NCBI GenBank assembly: GCA_963817435.1
Contig: CAWFNY010000003.1
Span: 372,001 to 436,000 of the forward strand
Length of the DNA: 64,000 nucleotides
Reading direction: 5' to 3'
DNA from: JADJOM01 sp963817435
GTDB lineage: Bacteria; Gemmatimonadota; Gemmatimonadetes; Gemmatimonadales; GWC2-71-9
Shown: positions 42,672 to 52,797 of the stretch, piece after piece
Layout of the letters: every line of letters starts with the position of its first letter
How positions within the stretch are numbered: position 1 is the stretch's first letter
Program-made: the position numbers and the translations under genes
Notes under the pieces: generated by a model
Database searches by the model: none
What the model was told of the DNA's origin: nothing
What the model saw: only the letters and a program-made list of their open reading frames with translations

Positions 42672-42878
42672 ATGTGCAATGAGGCAATCATCCGGCGCAT
42701 CGCCGGAATGTTCATCCTGCTGTCGCTGGCGCTGGGCTGGTGGGTCAGCCCCTACTGGTTCCTGTTCACCGCCTTCGTCGGCCTGAACCTGATCCAGTCC
42801 ACGATAACCGGGTTCTGCCCGCTGGAGCGAATCCTGGGGCGGTTCGGGTGGTTCGGCTGCCGGCCGCACGCTTCATGA
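42672..42878 (+). CDS. DUF2892 (YgaP transmembrane domain) protein
   Basis: 68 residues from ATG at 42672. AGGAG at 42658-42662 is 9 bases before this ATG and abuts the alternative ATG at 42663, so the later start is preferred. CNEAIIRRIAGMFILLSLAL, WWVSPYWFLFTAFVGLNLIQS and FCPLERILGRFG are the full DUF2892 pattern: two membrane helices and a FCPLE cysteine. In YgaP this domain follows a rhodanese; here it stands alone at the end of the RND operon. Confidence 0.85.
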   Translation: MCNEAIIRRIAGMFILLSLALGWWVSPYWFLFTAFVGLNLIQSTITGFCPLERILGRFGWFGCRPHAS

Positions 42879-42998
42879 AGCCCGGCGAAGCGGAGCATGA
42901 ATCTCAGGCGGTATTGAGCGGCACTTCACCAGCGCCGGAGTAGTGTTCATATGATGTGATGAAGTGGAAGGTTCAGATGGTTCTCAGGAGGCAGGCAT

Positions 42999-43895
42999 AT
43001 GTTGCCCAACACACGAATTCTGATCGCGGGATGCCTGGCGCTGGCGCTCGGCGTGCTCGCATGCAGTGACTCAAACAGTCCTCCAGGCACCCTGCAGTCG
43101 CTGACTGTGGCCCAGGCGGACTCGATGGGTGAGCTGGTCGCCACCGACGCCGGCGAACTCGCCGACGCCTCCGCATTTGACGCGGTGAGCGCCTTCCCGC
43201 TGGCAGCCAGGCCGGTAGTAGGTACCAACGGCGCGCCGCCCTGCGCACCGACGCTGAGTCCGCTCCCCGTGGTCAATAGCGATGGGGATGCCGTCCCGGA
43301 TTCGCTGCGCTTCAGCTACGCCTGCAGCTTCACCCGGGGGGCCATGACCCACACGCTGGCGGGGCTGATCGATGTGATCGATCCGGACCCGACCGTCACG
43401 GGGTACGCGATCCGCTCGGTCTTCACCGACTTCGGCCGGACGATGGCGAACAGCGTGACCCAGCGCACGACCTCCGCCATCTACAACGGCTCGCGCCAGG
43501 TGGGCGCCAACGCGGATACCCTCGGCCACACGCTCACCCAGTTCACCACCACTTATACCTACGGCGTGGGGCAGACCGCGACCCATGTGCGTGACTGGGT
43601 CGGAAAGTTCACCGCCGACGTTCCCGGCACGATCGTGATGGGCAGCGCGCTTCCGGCCGGCGGGGTGGTGATCAATGGCACCTCCGACTGGACCAAGAAC
43701 GCACGCACCTGGAGTGCCGCCGTCACCACGGTGACCGCGCTGCACTACAACCCCGCCTGCACTGAAGCGCCACGCTTCGATGCCGGGGAGCTCAACCTCG
43801 TGGTTACCCGCGACGGCAACGTGAGCAATGTGACGATCACGTTCCCCGCCTGTGGCCAGTATACGGTGACCCGGACGGCTGTCCCGGCCACCTGA
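42999..43895 (+). CDS. Lipoprotein of unknown family, paralog 1
   Basis: 298 residues from ATG at 42999, with AGGAGG 7 bases upstream. Lipobox ALGVLAC. The mature protein has VVNSDGDAVPDSLRFSYAC, a DxDGDxxPD calcium-loop-like motif, then SLSGTI-like blocks HTLAGLIDVIDPDPTV, SRQVGANADTLGHTL, THVRDWVGKFTADVPGTI and C-terminal CGQYTVTRT. These blocks recur in the next gene in the same order. Four cysteines in the body may form two disulfides. No known domain. A perfect terminator follows. Confidence 0.75.
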   Translation: MLPNTRILIAGCLALALGVLACSDSNSPPGTLQSLTVAQADSMGELVATDAGELADASAFDAVSAFPLAARPVVGTNGAPPCAPTLSPLPVVNSDGDAVPDSLRFSYACSFTRGAMTHTLAGLIDVIDPDPTVTGYAIRSVFTDFGRTMANSVTQRTTSAIYNGSRQVGANADTLGHTLTQFTTTYTYGVGQTATHVRDWVGKFTADVPGTIVMGSALPAGGVVINGTSDWTKNARTWSAAVTTVTALHYNPACTEAPRFDAGELNLVVTRDGNVSNVTITFPACGQYTVTRTAVPAT

Positions 43896-43920
43896 GGACG
43901 GATTTCGCCAGGCGATTCAC

Positions 43921-43955
43921 AGGCGGGAGGGGCCGACCCCTCCCGCCTTTGCTTT
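43921..43955 (+). terminator. Strong terminator between the paralogous lipoprotein genes
   Basis: AGGCGGGAGGGG (43921-43932), loop CCGA, CCCCTCCCGCCT (43937-43948), then TTGCTTT. Perfect 12-bp stem. Confidence 0.9.
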
Positions 43956-44088
43956 GCCCCGGTCCCGGCCTCCAGCAGGCGCCACCGCCCGCCCTGTGAT
44001 CTGCGTCACGACTTAACAATTCGTTAGGTCCCACCATCTACCGGGTGGAAGCTGGCCGCAGATAACACCCCCACAAGGAGTCCCCGAT

Positions 44089-45003
44089 ATGTCGAATCCC
44101 CCGATCAGGCTCGGCGCCGTCCTGCTTGCCGCGCTGAGCCTTGGACTCGGCGCCTGTTCCGACAGCAGCGCCCCCTCCAGCAATCTGAATGCCCTCTCCG
44201 TCAGCCAGGCCCAGAGCCTCGGCGCCGACGTGGCCCAGGACATGGACGACTTTGCGGAGTTCTCCAGCTTCAATACCAGTACCGGCGCCGCCTTCGCCGT
44301 CCAGGCTCCGGGCGCCCGCATCAACACGCCGCCGCCGAGCTGCGCCACGGTCACGCCGCAGCCTCCGGTCAACAGCGATGGCGATCTGGTCCCTGATTCG
44401 GTGCGCTTCTCCTATAACGACTGCGTCTTCACCCGCGGCAACGGGGCGATCATCGATTCGCTCAGCGGCACGATCGACTTCCTCGATCCGCTCCCGACGG
44501 TCACCAGCGTCGGCGTCAAGCACATCTTCACCGATTTCCGTCGCAGCCGCACCAACACCCTGTTCCCGGCCCGGAGCTTCAGCGCCGTGGACAACGGCAT
44601 CCGCCAGTGGGGCGCCAGCGCCGACACCCTCGGCCACACGATCACCAACTTCGTGACCGTGCGGACCTTCGCGGGCGGCCGGTCCCACACCCACACCAAG
44701 GACTGGGTGAGCAAGTTCACCGCGACCACCCCGGGCTCGATCGCCCTCGGCTCGCCGCTGCCCGCGGGCTCGTGGACGCTCGACGGCACAGGCAGCTGGA
44801 CCGATGGCACCAGGACCTGGAGCGAGACGATCAGCACCTCCACGCCGCTGCTCTACGATCCGACCTGCGCCGCCTCGCCGCGCTTCACGGCGGGCCGTCT
44901 CGACCTGGTGATGACCCGGAACACCGAAATCACCAACGTGCAGATCGACTTCACCGGCTGTGGACAGGTGCTGATCACGCGGACAGTGGCCGGGACAGTG
45001 TGA
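44089..45003 (+). CDS. Lipoprotein of unknown family, paralog 2
   Basis: 304 residues with AAGGAG before the ATG. Lipobox SLGLGAC followed by SDSSAPSSNLNALSVSQAQSL, close to SDSNSPPGTLQSLTVAQADSM in paralog 1. Shared blocks: PVNSDGDLVPDSVRFSYNDC, GASADTLGHTITNF, HTHTKDWVSKFTATTPGSI, LPAGSWTLDGTGSW and CGQVLITRT. The two arose by tandem duplication and are now well diverged, each with its own terminator or leader. The DSDGD..PD loop suggests calcium binding. Cell-surface location and function are unknown. Confidence 0.75.
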   Translation: MSNPPIRLGAVLLAALSLGLGACSDSSAPSSNLNALSVSQAQSLGADVAQDMDDFAEFSSFNTSTGAAFAVQAPGARINTPPPSCATVTPQPPVNSDGDLVPDSVRFSYNDCVFTRGNGAIIDSLSGTIDFLDPLPTVTSVGVKHIFTDFRRSRTNTLFPARSFSAVDNGIRQWGASADTLGHTITNFVTVRTFAGGRSHTHTKDWVSKFTATTPGSIALGSPLPAGSWTLDGTGSWTDGTRTWSETISTSTPLLYDPTCAASPRFTAGRLDLVMTRNTEITNVQIDFTGCGQVLITRTVAGTV

Positions 45004-45071
45004 GGGCGTAGGGCGGTTGGGCGGCTTCAGGCGGCTGGAGCCGAAGGCCTGGCTGGCTGGCGTCCACTGCA

Positions 45072-45119
45072 GAGCGAGGGATCTCCCGGGGCAAGCATCC
45101 CGAGGGATCCCTCGTCGCG
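45072..45119. repeat. Dispersed palindromic repeat, copy B (short)
   Basis: CGAGGGATC (45075-45083) and GATCCCTCG (45106-45114) inverted around CCCGGGGCAAGCATCCC. It retains the core of copies A and C but lacks the outer GTCATCC/GGATGAC ends. Confidence 0.7.
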
Positions 45120-45311
45120 TCGAAATGAGTCGTCCGGCCGCTGGGGGAGGATCTGGGCTTCGCGATGGCGGATGCCGGGCCGCTCGCCAGAGCCCGGCGG
45201 CTGGAGCCGTTCGCGCTGTTGTGGATCTCACTGGCCTCCCCCCAGGGGATGGGGCGGGAGATCGCCTGGGGGGATAGGGCTGGGGGGGCCACATCGGTCG
45301 ACCATATGAGG

Positions 45312-45334
45312 GGGGCGGGCCAAGGGCCCGCCCC
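45312..45334 (+). terminator. GC stem-loop upstream of FKBP gene
   Basis: GGGGCGGGCC (45312-45321), AAG, GGCCCGCCCC (45325-45334), then TCTACTATATT. It may end upstream transcription; the same T/A-rich tail supplies the -10 box for the FKBP gene. Confidence 0.5.
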
Positions 45335-45392
45335 TCTACTATATTCCCGCCCGTCCAAGGCAGTCCCCCGTGACCCCTGATTGGGAGTGTGC

Positions 45393-46095
<703 letters not shown>

Positions 46096-46097
<2 letters not shown>

Positions 46098-46115
46098 TGA
46101 CGCGCAAGCGTCATC
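46096..46115 (+). terminator. Hairpin overlapping the FKBP stop codon
   Basis: GATGACGC (46096-46103), GCAA, GCGTCATC (46108-46115); the stem begins inside the TGA stop. It merges into dispersed-repeat copy C and has no U-tract. Confidence 0.45.
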
Positions 46116-46206
46116 ATCCCGAGGGAACGAAGTGAACGAGGGATCTCTTCGGGTTCATAGCGAACCTGGAGAGATCCCTCGCTTGCCTTGTGCGTTCTGG
46201 ATGACG
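46109..46206. repeat. Dispersed palindromic repeat, copy C
   Basis: CGTCATC..CCCGAGG at the left and GGATGACG (46199-46206) at the right, with inner CGAGGGATCTC (46137-46147) and GAGATCCCTCG (46171-46181). About 98 bases, like copy A in size and order. It fills the gap between the convergent FKBP and HtrA genes. Confidence 0.8.
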
Positions 46207-46207
46207 G

Positions 46208-46230
46208 CGCCGGGCCAGGGAGGCCCGGCG
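46208..46230. terminator. Terminator hairpin between FKBP and htrA
   Basis: CGCCGGGCC (46208-46216), AGGGA, GGCCCGGCG (46222-46230), then TTGTT on the plus strand. Probably bidirectional. Confidence 0.6.
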
Positions 46231-46234
46231 TTGT

Positions 46235-47752
<1,518 letters not shown>

Positions 47753-47755
47753 CAC

Positions 47756-48097
47756 TGCCTCCGATGCGGGGGCGCCGCCGGGTCAAAGTGTCGTGACGGG
47801 GTCAGCTTGACCGACACAATGTCCTCGCGGTGCTCGACACCGGTGCGATCTCGCGCAGTTACGTGGTTCGCGAGCACCGGCGACTCGGGTCAAGGCATCA
47901 CGTGTGCCAGCGGCGCGTGCGGAACGGGCGGGGTGTTCGGGTTTCGTGCGGAAGGAGGAGGACGATGTCGTCGCCGCGATCCGAGTGCCGGAGGCCAGTG
48001 GCTGGATCGCTCCGGCATGTTCCGGGGCGAGGAGGAGGAGGCCGGCGGTACCATGGAGCATGGCGCGCTGCGGTGCGCGCCGCAGGGGCGGCCGGCG
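47756..48097. other. Intergenic region upstream of htrA
   Basis: About 340 bases with no convincing gene. A small hairpin CTGCGG-TGCGCG-CCGCAG lies at 48068-48085, just after the beta-propeller gene. No clear sigma-70 promoter was found for htrA, which may use an alternative sigma factor. Confidence 0.3.
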
Positions 48098-49186
48098 CTA
48101 CGGAATGCTCACCCTGGTGATCCGTCCCGCCGGCCCCACCAGCCACCCCGCCTGACGAGAGGCGAAGGCCGCGCTCCAGTAGTTCAGGGTATCCAGCGCC
48201 AGCCAGCTCTTGCCGTCGTCCTTCGAGAGGCTCGCGCCGCCGGGGCCGACGGCGACCACAGTGGTACCGGCGCCCGGTACGTAGGCCGCGCCGAAGACCG
48301 CGCCGGCAAAGGTGGGCCGGCCGCCGAGCGACCAGGTGCGGCCGCCGTCGTGGGTCACGATCACGTTGTCGGTGATGCTCTTCGCGCTGCCGATGTCGCC
48401 GCCGGCGGCGAGCCCGTCCACCCCGCTTCGGAAAGTGATCGTGGTGTGCCCGGTGGTGTTGGTCCCCTGCACGATCGGCGTGTCGAACTTTTGCCAGGTG
48501 GTGCCGCGGTCGGGGGTGAAGTAGATGTGTGAAGCGGTGCCGGCGCCGGTCGCGACCCACGCCTTCCGGCCCTCGGCGGCAACGACGCAGGTACCGCTCG
48601 CGGCGAAGGCGCCCTCGCCCGGGGTGGCGCCGTCGAGATAGTGCGGGCGCCAGATCATGCCGCTGTCGGCGGTGACGAGATAGGGAAAGCGCCCGCCGAC
48701 GTTGTCGCTCCAGGCGATGCCGCTCTTCCGGTCCCAGAACGCGAAGCAGTCGAAGAAGGCGGTGCTGTCACGGTTGATGAACTGGAGCTGCCAGTTCTGG
48801 CCACCATCGCTGGTGCGGTAGATCCGCGATGCGGGGCCGTTCCCGGAGCTGAGCAGGAAGGCGGTATGGGCGTCGAAGCCCTGCACGTCCCGAAACTCGA
48901 GGCTGTCGGCGCCGGCGACCACACCGGTACGCCAGCTCCTGCCGCCGTTCACCGTGATGGCGAAGGTGCCGCCGGTGCCGCTCGCCCACACCACGTTGTC
49001 ATTCACCACGCTCACCGCCTGCAGGCGCTGGGTGGTGCCGGAGACCTGGTCCTGGAGCACGATACCGCCGGGCCCGCTGCGGGGCGGCGGGAGTTCGGCC
49101 GGGGGTGGCTCCTTCACCTTGGGGGGGCTGTACGGAGCGCAGGCACCAAGCAGGGCGGCGAGAGCCGCGAAGGGGGAGAGTCGCAT
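48098..49186 (-). CDS. Beta-propeller (BNR/YCF48-like) lipoprotein
   Basis: 362 residues from ATG at 49186. Lipobox LLGAC. After a Pro-rich linker (PPPAELPPPRSGP) come repeated blades with Asp-box-like SxDGGxxW: TVNGGRSWRTG, TSDGGQNWQLQ, TADSGMIWRPH, TPDRGTTWQKF, THDGGRTWSLG and SKDDGKSWLAL. Blade spacing of about 45-55 residues fits a six- or seven-bladed propeller of the YCF48/oxidoreductase-like class. The role is unknown; such lipoproteins often bind partners on the cell surface. Confidence 0.82.
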   Translation of the reverse strand: MRLSPFAALAALLGACAPYSPPKVKEPPPAELPPPRSGPGGIVLQDQVSGTTQRLQAVSVVNDNVVWASGTGGTFAITVNGGRSWRTGVVAGADSLEFRDVQGFDAHTAFLLSSGNGPASRIYRTSDGGQNWQLQFINRDSTAFFDCFAFWDRKSGIAWSDNVGGRFPYLVTADSGMIWRPHYLDGATPGEGAFAASGTCVVAAEGRKAWVATGAGTASHIYFTPDRGTTWQKFDTPIVQGTNTTGHTTITFRSGVDGLAAGGDIGSAKSITDNVIVTHDGGRTWSLGGRPTFAGAVFGAAYVPGAGTTVVAVGPGGASLSKDDGKSWLALDTLNYWSAAFASRQAGWLVGPAGRITRVSIP

Positions 49187-49199
49187 GCCGTAATCTAGT

Positions 49200-50339
49200 T
49201 CAGCCTTTGAGCGCAGCGAGTGCGGCCGTCTCCCGCACGAAGAGGTCCCGCACCTGGTGGGCGAGTTCCCCGCGGAGCGCGGCGGCCTCGGCGGCGGGAA
49301 TCGGGTACTTCTTCCGCGCGTCCGCGGCGAGCCGGTCAAGCCGTTCCCAGCAGGCGCGGATCTCCCTGACCGGACCACCGCTGCGGGCCAGTTCCGCCTT
49401 GCGGTCGAGGAGTTCGCGCGCCTCCCTGCAGGCGGGGTATTTGTCAGGCAGCGCCAGCGCCGCGGCGGCGGTCCACCGTTTCGCCAAGTCGGCGTACTCA
49501 TCCGCGGATTTCGAGAGCCCGGCCTCCCGCAGCCCCTCGGCGAAGATGGCGCGGCAGAGGCCGCCGCCGGTGAAGTAGTTGGCGATGCAGTCGTGAAACG
49601 AGATCAGCGCCGCCCACATCCGCCCGCCCGGAGGAAACATCTGGGCCCAGCTCTCCTTGTTGGTGCCGGCCATCCGGTCGGCGAGTTCCTCGAAGGCGTC
49701 GAGCCGGAAGTTGGCCATCTTCGCCTTGGTGAGCGTGCTCACGCAGATGGCGAGGGCATCGTCGACCAGCGCCTGTGGCGTCGGCGGCTTGCCGGTGCTC
49801 TTCGCGCGCTCGAGCCAGAGCAGCCGGTTGCGCTGCTTGGCGATCCGCTGTCTCGCGATGCCGAGATCGCGGAGCGGGATGGTCACCGGCTGGGGGGCGA
49901 GGTCGCCGATGAGCGCGGTATCACCGCTCAGGGAGTAGACCGTCACGACGTGATAGCCGCCGCCGGAGAGCCGCGCGGGGGCGGCGCGATGCGGCAGATG
50001 GGCCAGGTCCACCCAGGCGATGACGGGGTGACCTTCGTCGAGCGCAGCGCGCAGCTGCTCCTCCGCCACCCTTGTGGAGGTGGACTCCTTCACCACGGCG
50101 CGGAAGCCGAGTCGCCTGGCGGCGGCGGTGAGATAGGCCTGGTCGTCGGCCCAGAGGTGGCGGCCGGCGAGGAAGAGGCTGGCCTGGTCTTCCTTCTCAT
50201 ATAGAAAAGCGAACACCCCGGCGCCGATACCGCCGGAGAGGAGGAAGAGGAGCGGCTCGGAGTACTCGGCGCCGGCCTGCTTGAGGAGCACCCGGAGCGC
50301 GGTGGTGGCCGGGATACGGCCGGGGAGATGATCGGTCAT
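49200..50339 (-). CDS. BtrH N-terminal-domain/DUF4872-like protein
   Basis: 379 residues. The first 200 residues resemble the BtrH_N papain-like transferase fold: RIPATTALRVLLKQAG, LFLLSGGIGAGVFAFLYE, EGHPVIAWVDL and the His-containing GGYHVVTVYSLSG and ALIGDLAPQPVTIPLRDL. The C-terminal 180 residues are helical (DUF4872-like). The position where family members usually have a Cys (H-C-x-x-x-AL) reads TTAL, so catalysis by that residue seems lost. BtrH transfers acyl groups in butirosin synthesis, but that pathway is absent here. Confidence 0.65.
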   Translation of the reverse strand: MTDHLPGRIPATTALRVLLKQAGAEYSEPLLFLLSGGIGAGVFAFLYEKEDQASLFLAGRHLWADDQAYLTAAARRLGFRAVVKESTSTRVAEEQLRAALDEGHPVIAWVDLAHLPHRAAPARLSGGGYHVVTVYSLSGDTALIGDLAPQPVTIPLRDLGIARQRIAKQRNRLLWLERAKSTGKPPTPQALVDDALAICVSTLTKAKMANFRLDAFEELADRMAGTNKESWAQMFPPGGRMWAALISFHDCIANYFTGGGLCRAIFAEGLREAGLSKSADEYADLAKRWTAAAALALPDKYPACREARELLDRKAELARSGGPVREIRACWERLDRLAADARKKYPIPAAEAAALRGELAHQVRDLFVRETAALAALKG

Positions 50340-50434
50340 CAGGGAGAGGATATGACCGGATGGAACTGCGCGCTAGGATAGGGGCATCGCATCAGCGTGC
50401 AGGTCGTCCTCGTGAATTCAGCCCTGTGCTCTCC

Positions 50435-51103
50435 ATGAGACTGCGTGAGCGTCACGGCGCCCTGCTCTGGGCGTCCTCCATTCAGTTCTTTGCCGCTCAG
50501 GCGGTGGTCGCACTCGGGTGGGATGTGCCGTACCGTATCGCCGACCGCTACATCAGCGACCTGGGGAACACCGCCTGTGGCGCGTACCCGGCCGGAACTT
50601 CCATCTACATATGCTCCCCCTGGCACGCGGCGATGAACGCGTCGTTCCTGCTGCTCGGCCTGACCATGGCGGCCGGGGCGGTCCTGATCGCCGGGGCTTT
50701 TCGCGCGGGGTGGGTGCGGGCGGCGGGGCTGCTCCTCATCGCGGTCGCTGGGTTCGGGGTGTTCCTCGTCGGGCTCTTTCCGGAGAACCAGAACCTCGCG
50801 GTGCATACGGCGGGGGCGGGGCTCAACTTCGTCTCCGGGAACCTGGGGATGATCGTGCTTGGAATCGCGGGGAGCGGCAGCCGGCGATTCGACCGGGTGT
50901 CACGGGCGATGGGGGTCCTGGGGCTGGTGGGGACGGTGCTGTTCGTGAGGGAGGTCTATCTCGGACTGGGACAGGGCGGAATGGAGCGGGTGGCAGCCTA
51001 TCCGCTTACGGTGTGGCTGAGCGGGGCGGGGGTGCATTTCTGGCGAATCCAGACGCGGGACAGCGGGAAAGGCCGCGCGGCCGCACCGGCTGCGAACAGG
51101 TGA
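50435..51103 (+). CDS. DUF998 family membrane protein
   Basis: 222 residues from ATG at 50435. Six hydrophobic helices. The signatures are YRIADRYISDLGNTACG at the first loop, SPWHAAMNASFLLLGL, GVFLVGLFPENQNLAVHTAGAGLNF and REVYLGLGQGGMERVAAYPL, all typical of DUF998. The function is unknown; related proteins are small integral membrane proteins without known ligand. Confidence 0.8.
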   Translation: MRLRERHGALLWASSIQFFAAQAVVALGWDVPYRIADRYISDLGNTACGAYPAGTSIYICSPWHAAMNASFLLLGLTMAAGAVLIAGAFRAGWVRAAGLLLIAVAGFGVFLVGLFPENQNLAVHTAGAGLNFVSGNLGMIVLGIAGSGSRRFDRVSRAMGVLGLVGTVLFVREVYLGLGQGGMERVAAYPLTVWLSGAGVHFWRIQTRDSGKGRAAAPAANR

Positions 51104-51184
51104 GCGGAGGGCTTGCGTACGGTTCCACGGGGCGGAGATTGCCAGTCAGGTTAGGCATACGCTACCGGCAAACCGGAGGGTCAG

Positions 51185-51637
51185 GTGGGTGTACACGAGC
51201 TTCTCGCCGGCCTCAAGCCGCCAGCCGCCGAGTTCCATTGGGAGCCCTGCTGTTTCTGCGGGCGTGAAATCCGGAACAGTGCGACGGAGCCCTGCCGAGT
51301 GTGGCTGGAGCGCCCCGGCGAGGGACGCGAGCGGACGATGCTGGAGTACTTCTGTCACGAGCGGTGCTTCACGGCCCGGCTCGCCAGCCCGCAGATGCGG
51401 ATCATCGTCTCGGAGCCGGAACTCGAGGACGGTGTCATCATCAACGCCAACGAGCTGGCGGCGGACGATGTTGCCCAGCGGCGGGTACGCTGCCCCGGCT
51501 GTGACGAGAAGGTGTTCCAGTCATGGCCCGAGGGGTGGGACGGGCACGCGGCGCACAAATGCGCCGGGCTGGGCGCGGTCAGCGAGACGGAACGAAAAGT
51601 GGAATTCAAGCGGAGGTTCGCGCATCTGTTCAGGTAG
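51185..51637 (+). CDS. Cys-rich zinc-binding-like protein, unknown
   Basis: 150 residues from GTG at 51185 (a second GTG at 51191). Cysteine pairs occur in order: EPCCFCGREI, YFCHERCFTARL, RRVRCPGCDEKVFQ and HAAHKCAGL. This spacing suggests two zinc sites around a small domain with a helical tail (SETERKVEFKRRFAHLF). No named family is recognised. It lies 42 bases before the cyclase gene on the same strand and may be co-transcribed. Confidence 0.6.
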   Translation: MGVHELLAGLKPPAAEFHWEPCCFCGREIRNSATEPCRVWLERPGEGRERTMLEYFCHERCFTARLASPQMRIIVSEPELEDGVIINANELAADDVAQRRVRCPGCDEKVFQSWPEGWDGHAAHKCAGLGAVSETERKVEFKRRFAHLFR

Positions 51638-51679
51638 TGACCGGAGTTCGCCGAGACCCCCAAACCCTCCGCCGTCCCG

Positions 51680-52342
51680 ATGCCGCACCTCATCGATGTC
51701 AGCCACACGGTCGAACACGGCATGATCACCTACAAGGGCTTGCCGGCACCGCTGATCTGCGATTTCCTGAGTCGTGAGGAATCGCGGCAGCGCTACGCGC
51801 CCGGGACGGAGTTCCAGATCGGGAAGATCGAAATGGTCGCCAATACCGGGACCTACGTGGACAGCCCGTTCCACCGCTACCCTGAAGGCAAGGACTTGTC
51901 GGCACTGCCGTTGAGCTCGCTCGCGAATCTCGAGTGTCTGGTGGCGCGGTACCCGGGACATCCGGATCGGGCGATCGACCGGCTGCCCTTCAGTGCAGAC
52001 CAGGTGCGGGGGCGCGCGGTACTGATCCATACCGGGTGGGACCGCCATTGGCGCACCGACGAATACTTCGAGCGGCACCCCTATCTCACGGGAGGGCTGG
52101 CCGAGTGGCTGGTGGAAGCTGGCGCGGTGCTGGTGGGAATCGATTCGTTCAACATCGACTGCATGGATACCGGCGAGCGTCCGGTGCACACGACGCTGCT
52201 GGGCCACGAGATCCCGATCGTCGAGCATCTGTGTGGTCTCTCCGCTCTGCCGGACCAGGGGAGCCGCTTCTTCGCGGTGCCGGTAAAGGTGAAGGGCTTC
52301 GGGACGTTTCCGGTGCGGGCATTCGCGATGGCCCAGCCGTAA
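51680..52342 (+). CDS. Cyclase-family (kynurenine formamidase-like) protein
   Basis: 220 residues. IDVSHTVEHGMITYKGLPAP opens the cyclase fold. The metal motif usually HxGTHxDxPxH reads ANTGTYVDSPFHRYPEG, so two of the His ligands are replaced (by Asn and Tyr) while Asp and the last His remain. GRAVLIHTGWDRHWRTDEYF, VGIDSFNID and HTTLLGHEIPIVEHL complete the pattern. The GTYxDxPFHRY subfamily is widespread and uncharacterised; hydrolysis of an amide or ester is plausible but metal binding would differ from KynB. Confidence 0.85.
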   Translation: MPHLIDVSHTVEHGMITYKGLPAPLICDFLSREESRQRYAPGTEFQIGKIEMVANTGTYVDSPFHRYPEGKDLSALPLSSLANLECLVARYPGHPDRAIDRLPFSADQVRGRAVLIHTGWDRHWRTDEYFERHPYLTGGLAEWLVEAGAVLVGIDSFNIDCMDTGERPVHTTLLGHEIPIVEHLCGLSALPDQGSRFFAVPVKVKGFGTFPVRAFAMAQP

Positions 52343-52432
52343 CTGTAACATCAGTACCCGGCTTGCGTAGTGGTGTTGCGCGCGGCAGCATTCGATCAAC
52401 TCAGACGCGGCGCCACACACGGAGGCAGACCC

Positions 52433-52639
52433 ATGGCAGGCCAAGGCTCCAGCGGCAACGTGATCGCCGCGCTCGCCAGCTTTTTCATTCCCGGCCTCGG
52501 CCAGTTGCTGCAGGGGCGGCTCCTCAAGGCCGCCATCATGTTCGTGCTGGCGGGGTTCCTCTGGTGGTTCCTGCTGGGCTGGATCATCCACCTCTGGTCG
52601 ATCCTCGACGCGGCGATGTGGAAGCCGAGTTCTGGGTGA
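52433..52639 (+). CDS. Small TM2-like membrane protein
   Basis: 68 residues from ATG at 52433 with GGAGG upstream. IAALASFFIPGLGQLLQGRLLKAAIMFVLAGFLWWF and HLWSILDAAMWKPSSG match the short two-helix proteins with a PGLGQ motif (TM2/DUF5683-like). The second helix ends in the conserved WSIxDA pattern. Function unknown. Confidence 0.75.
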   Translation: MAGQGSSGNVIAALASFFIPGLGQLLQGRLLKAAIMFVLAGFLWWFLLGWIIHLWSILDAAMWKPSSG

Positions 52640-52797
52640 GGGACTCGAAGGTCACTGGCCGATGGGCGCCACCGCATGCCGTGGCGCCCCTCGGCCTCGA
52701 TGCCTGACCGGACCTGGCCTGACCCGGTGACGACCCTTCGGACAATCCGATCCCACCCGCACCACGACGTTTGCGCCGCCGCTGGCTATCTTCTCGC

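Larger units (their letters stand above)
45004..45392. other. Intergenic region with repeat copy B, a hairpin and a -10-like box
   Basis: No gene is seen. It holds dispersed-repeat copy B (45072-45119), a stem-loop at 45312-45334 (GGGGCGGGCC, AAG, GGCCCGCCCC), and TATATTCCCGCC at 45340, the same -10 and discriminator string as before tRNA-Phe. Confidence 0.5.

Noticed and set aside
36770..42878. Heavy-metal (Czc) efflux operon
   Set aside because: The pump shares some operon features with metal systems, but the motifs fit an HAE-like subfamily and no metal-binding His/Cys clusters are seen; the substrate is left open.
44009..44031. CTTAACAATTCGTTAGG resembles the core of an integron attC site
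   Set aside because: It lacks the long hairpin arms and the second GTTRRRY end, and there is no integrase or cassette array; it is probably a promoter-proximal AT-rich patch before the second lipoprotein gene.
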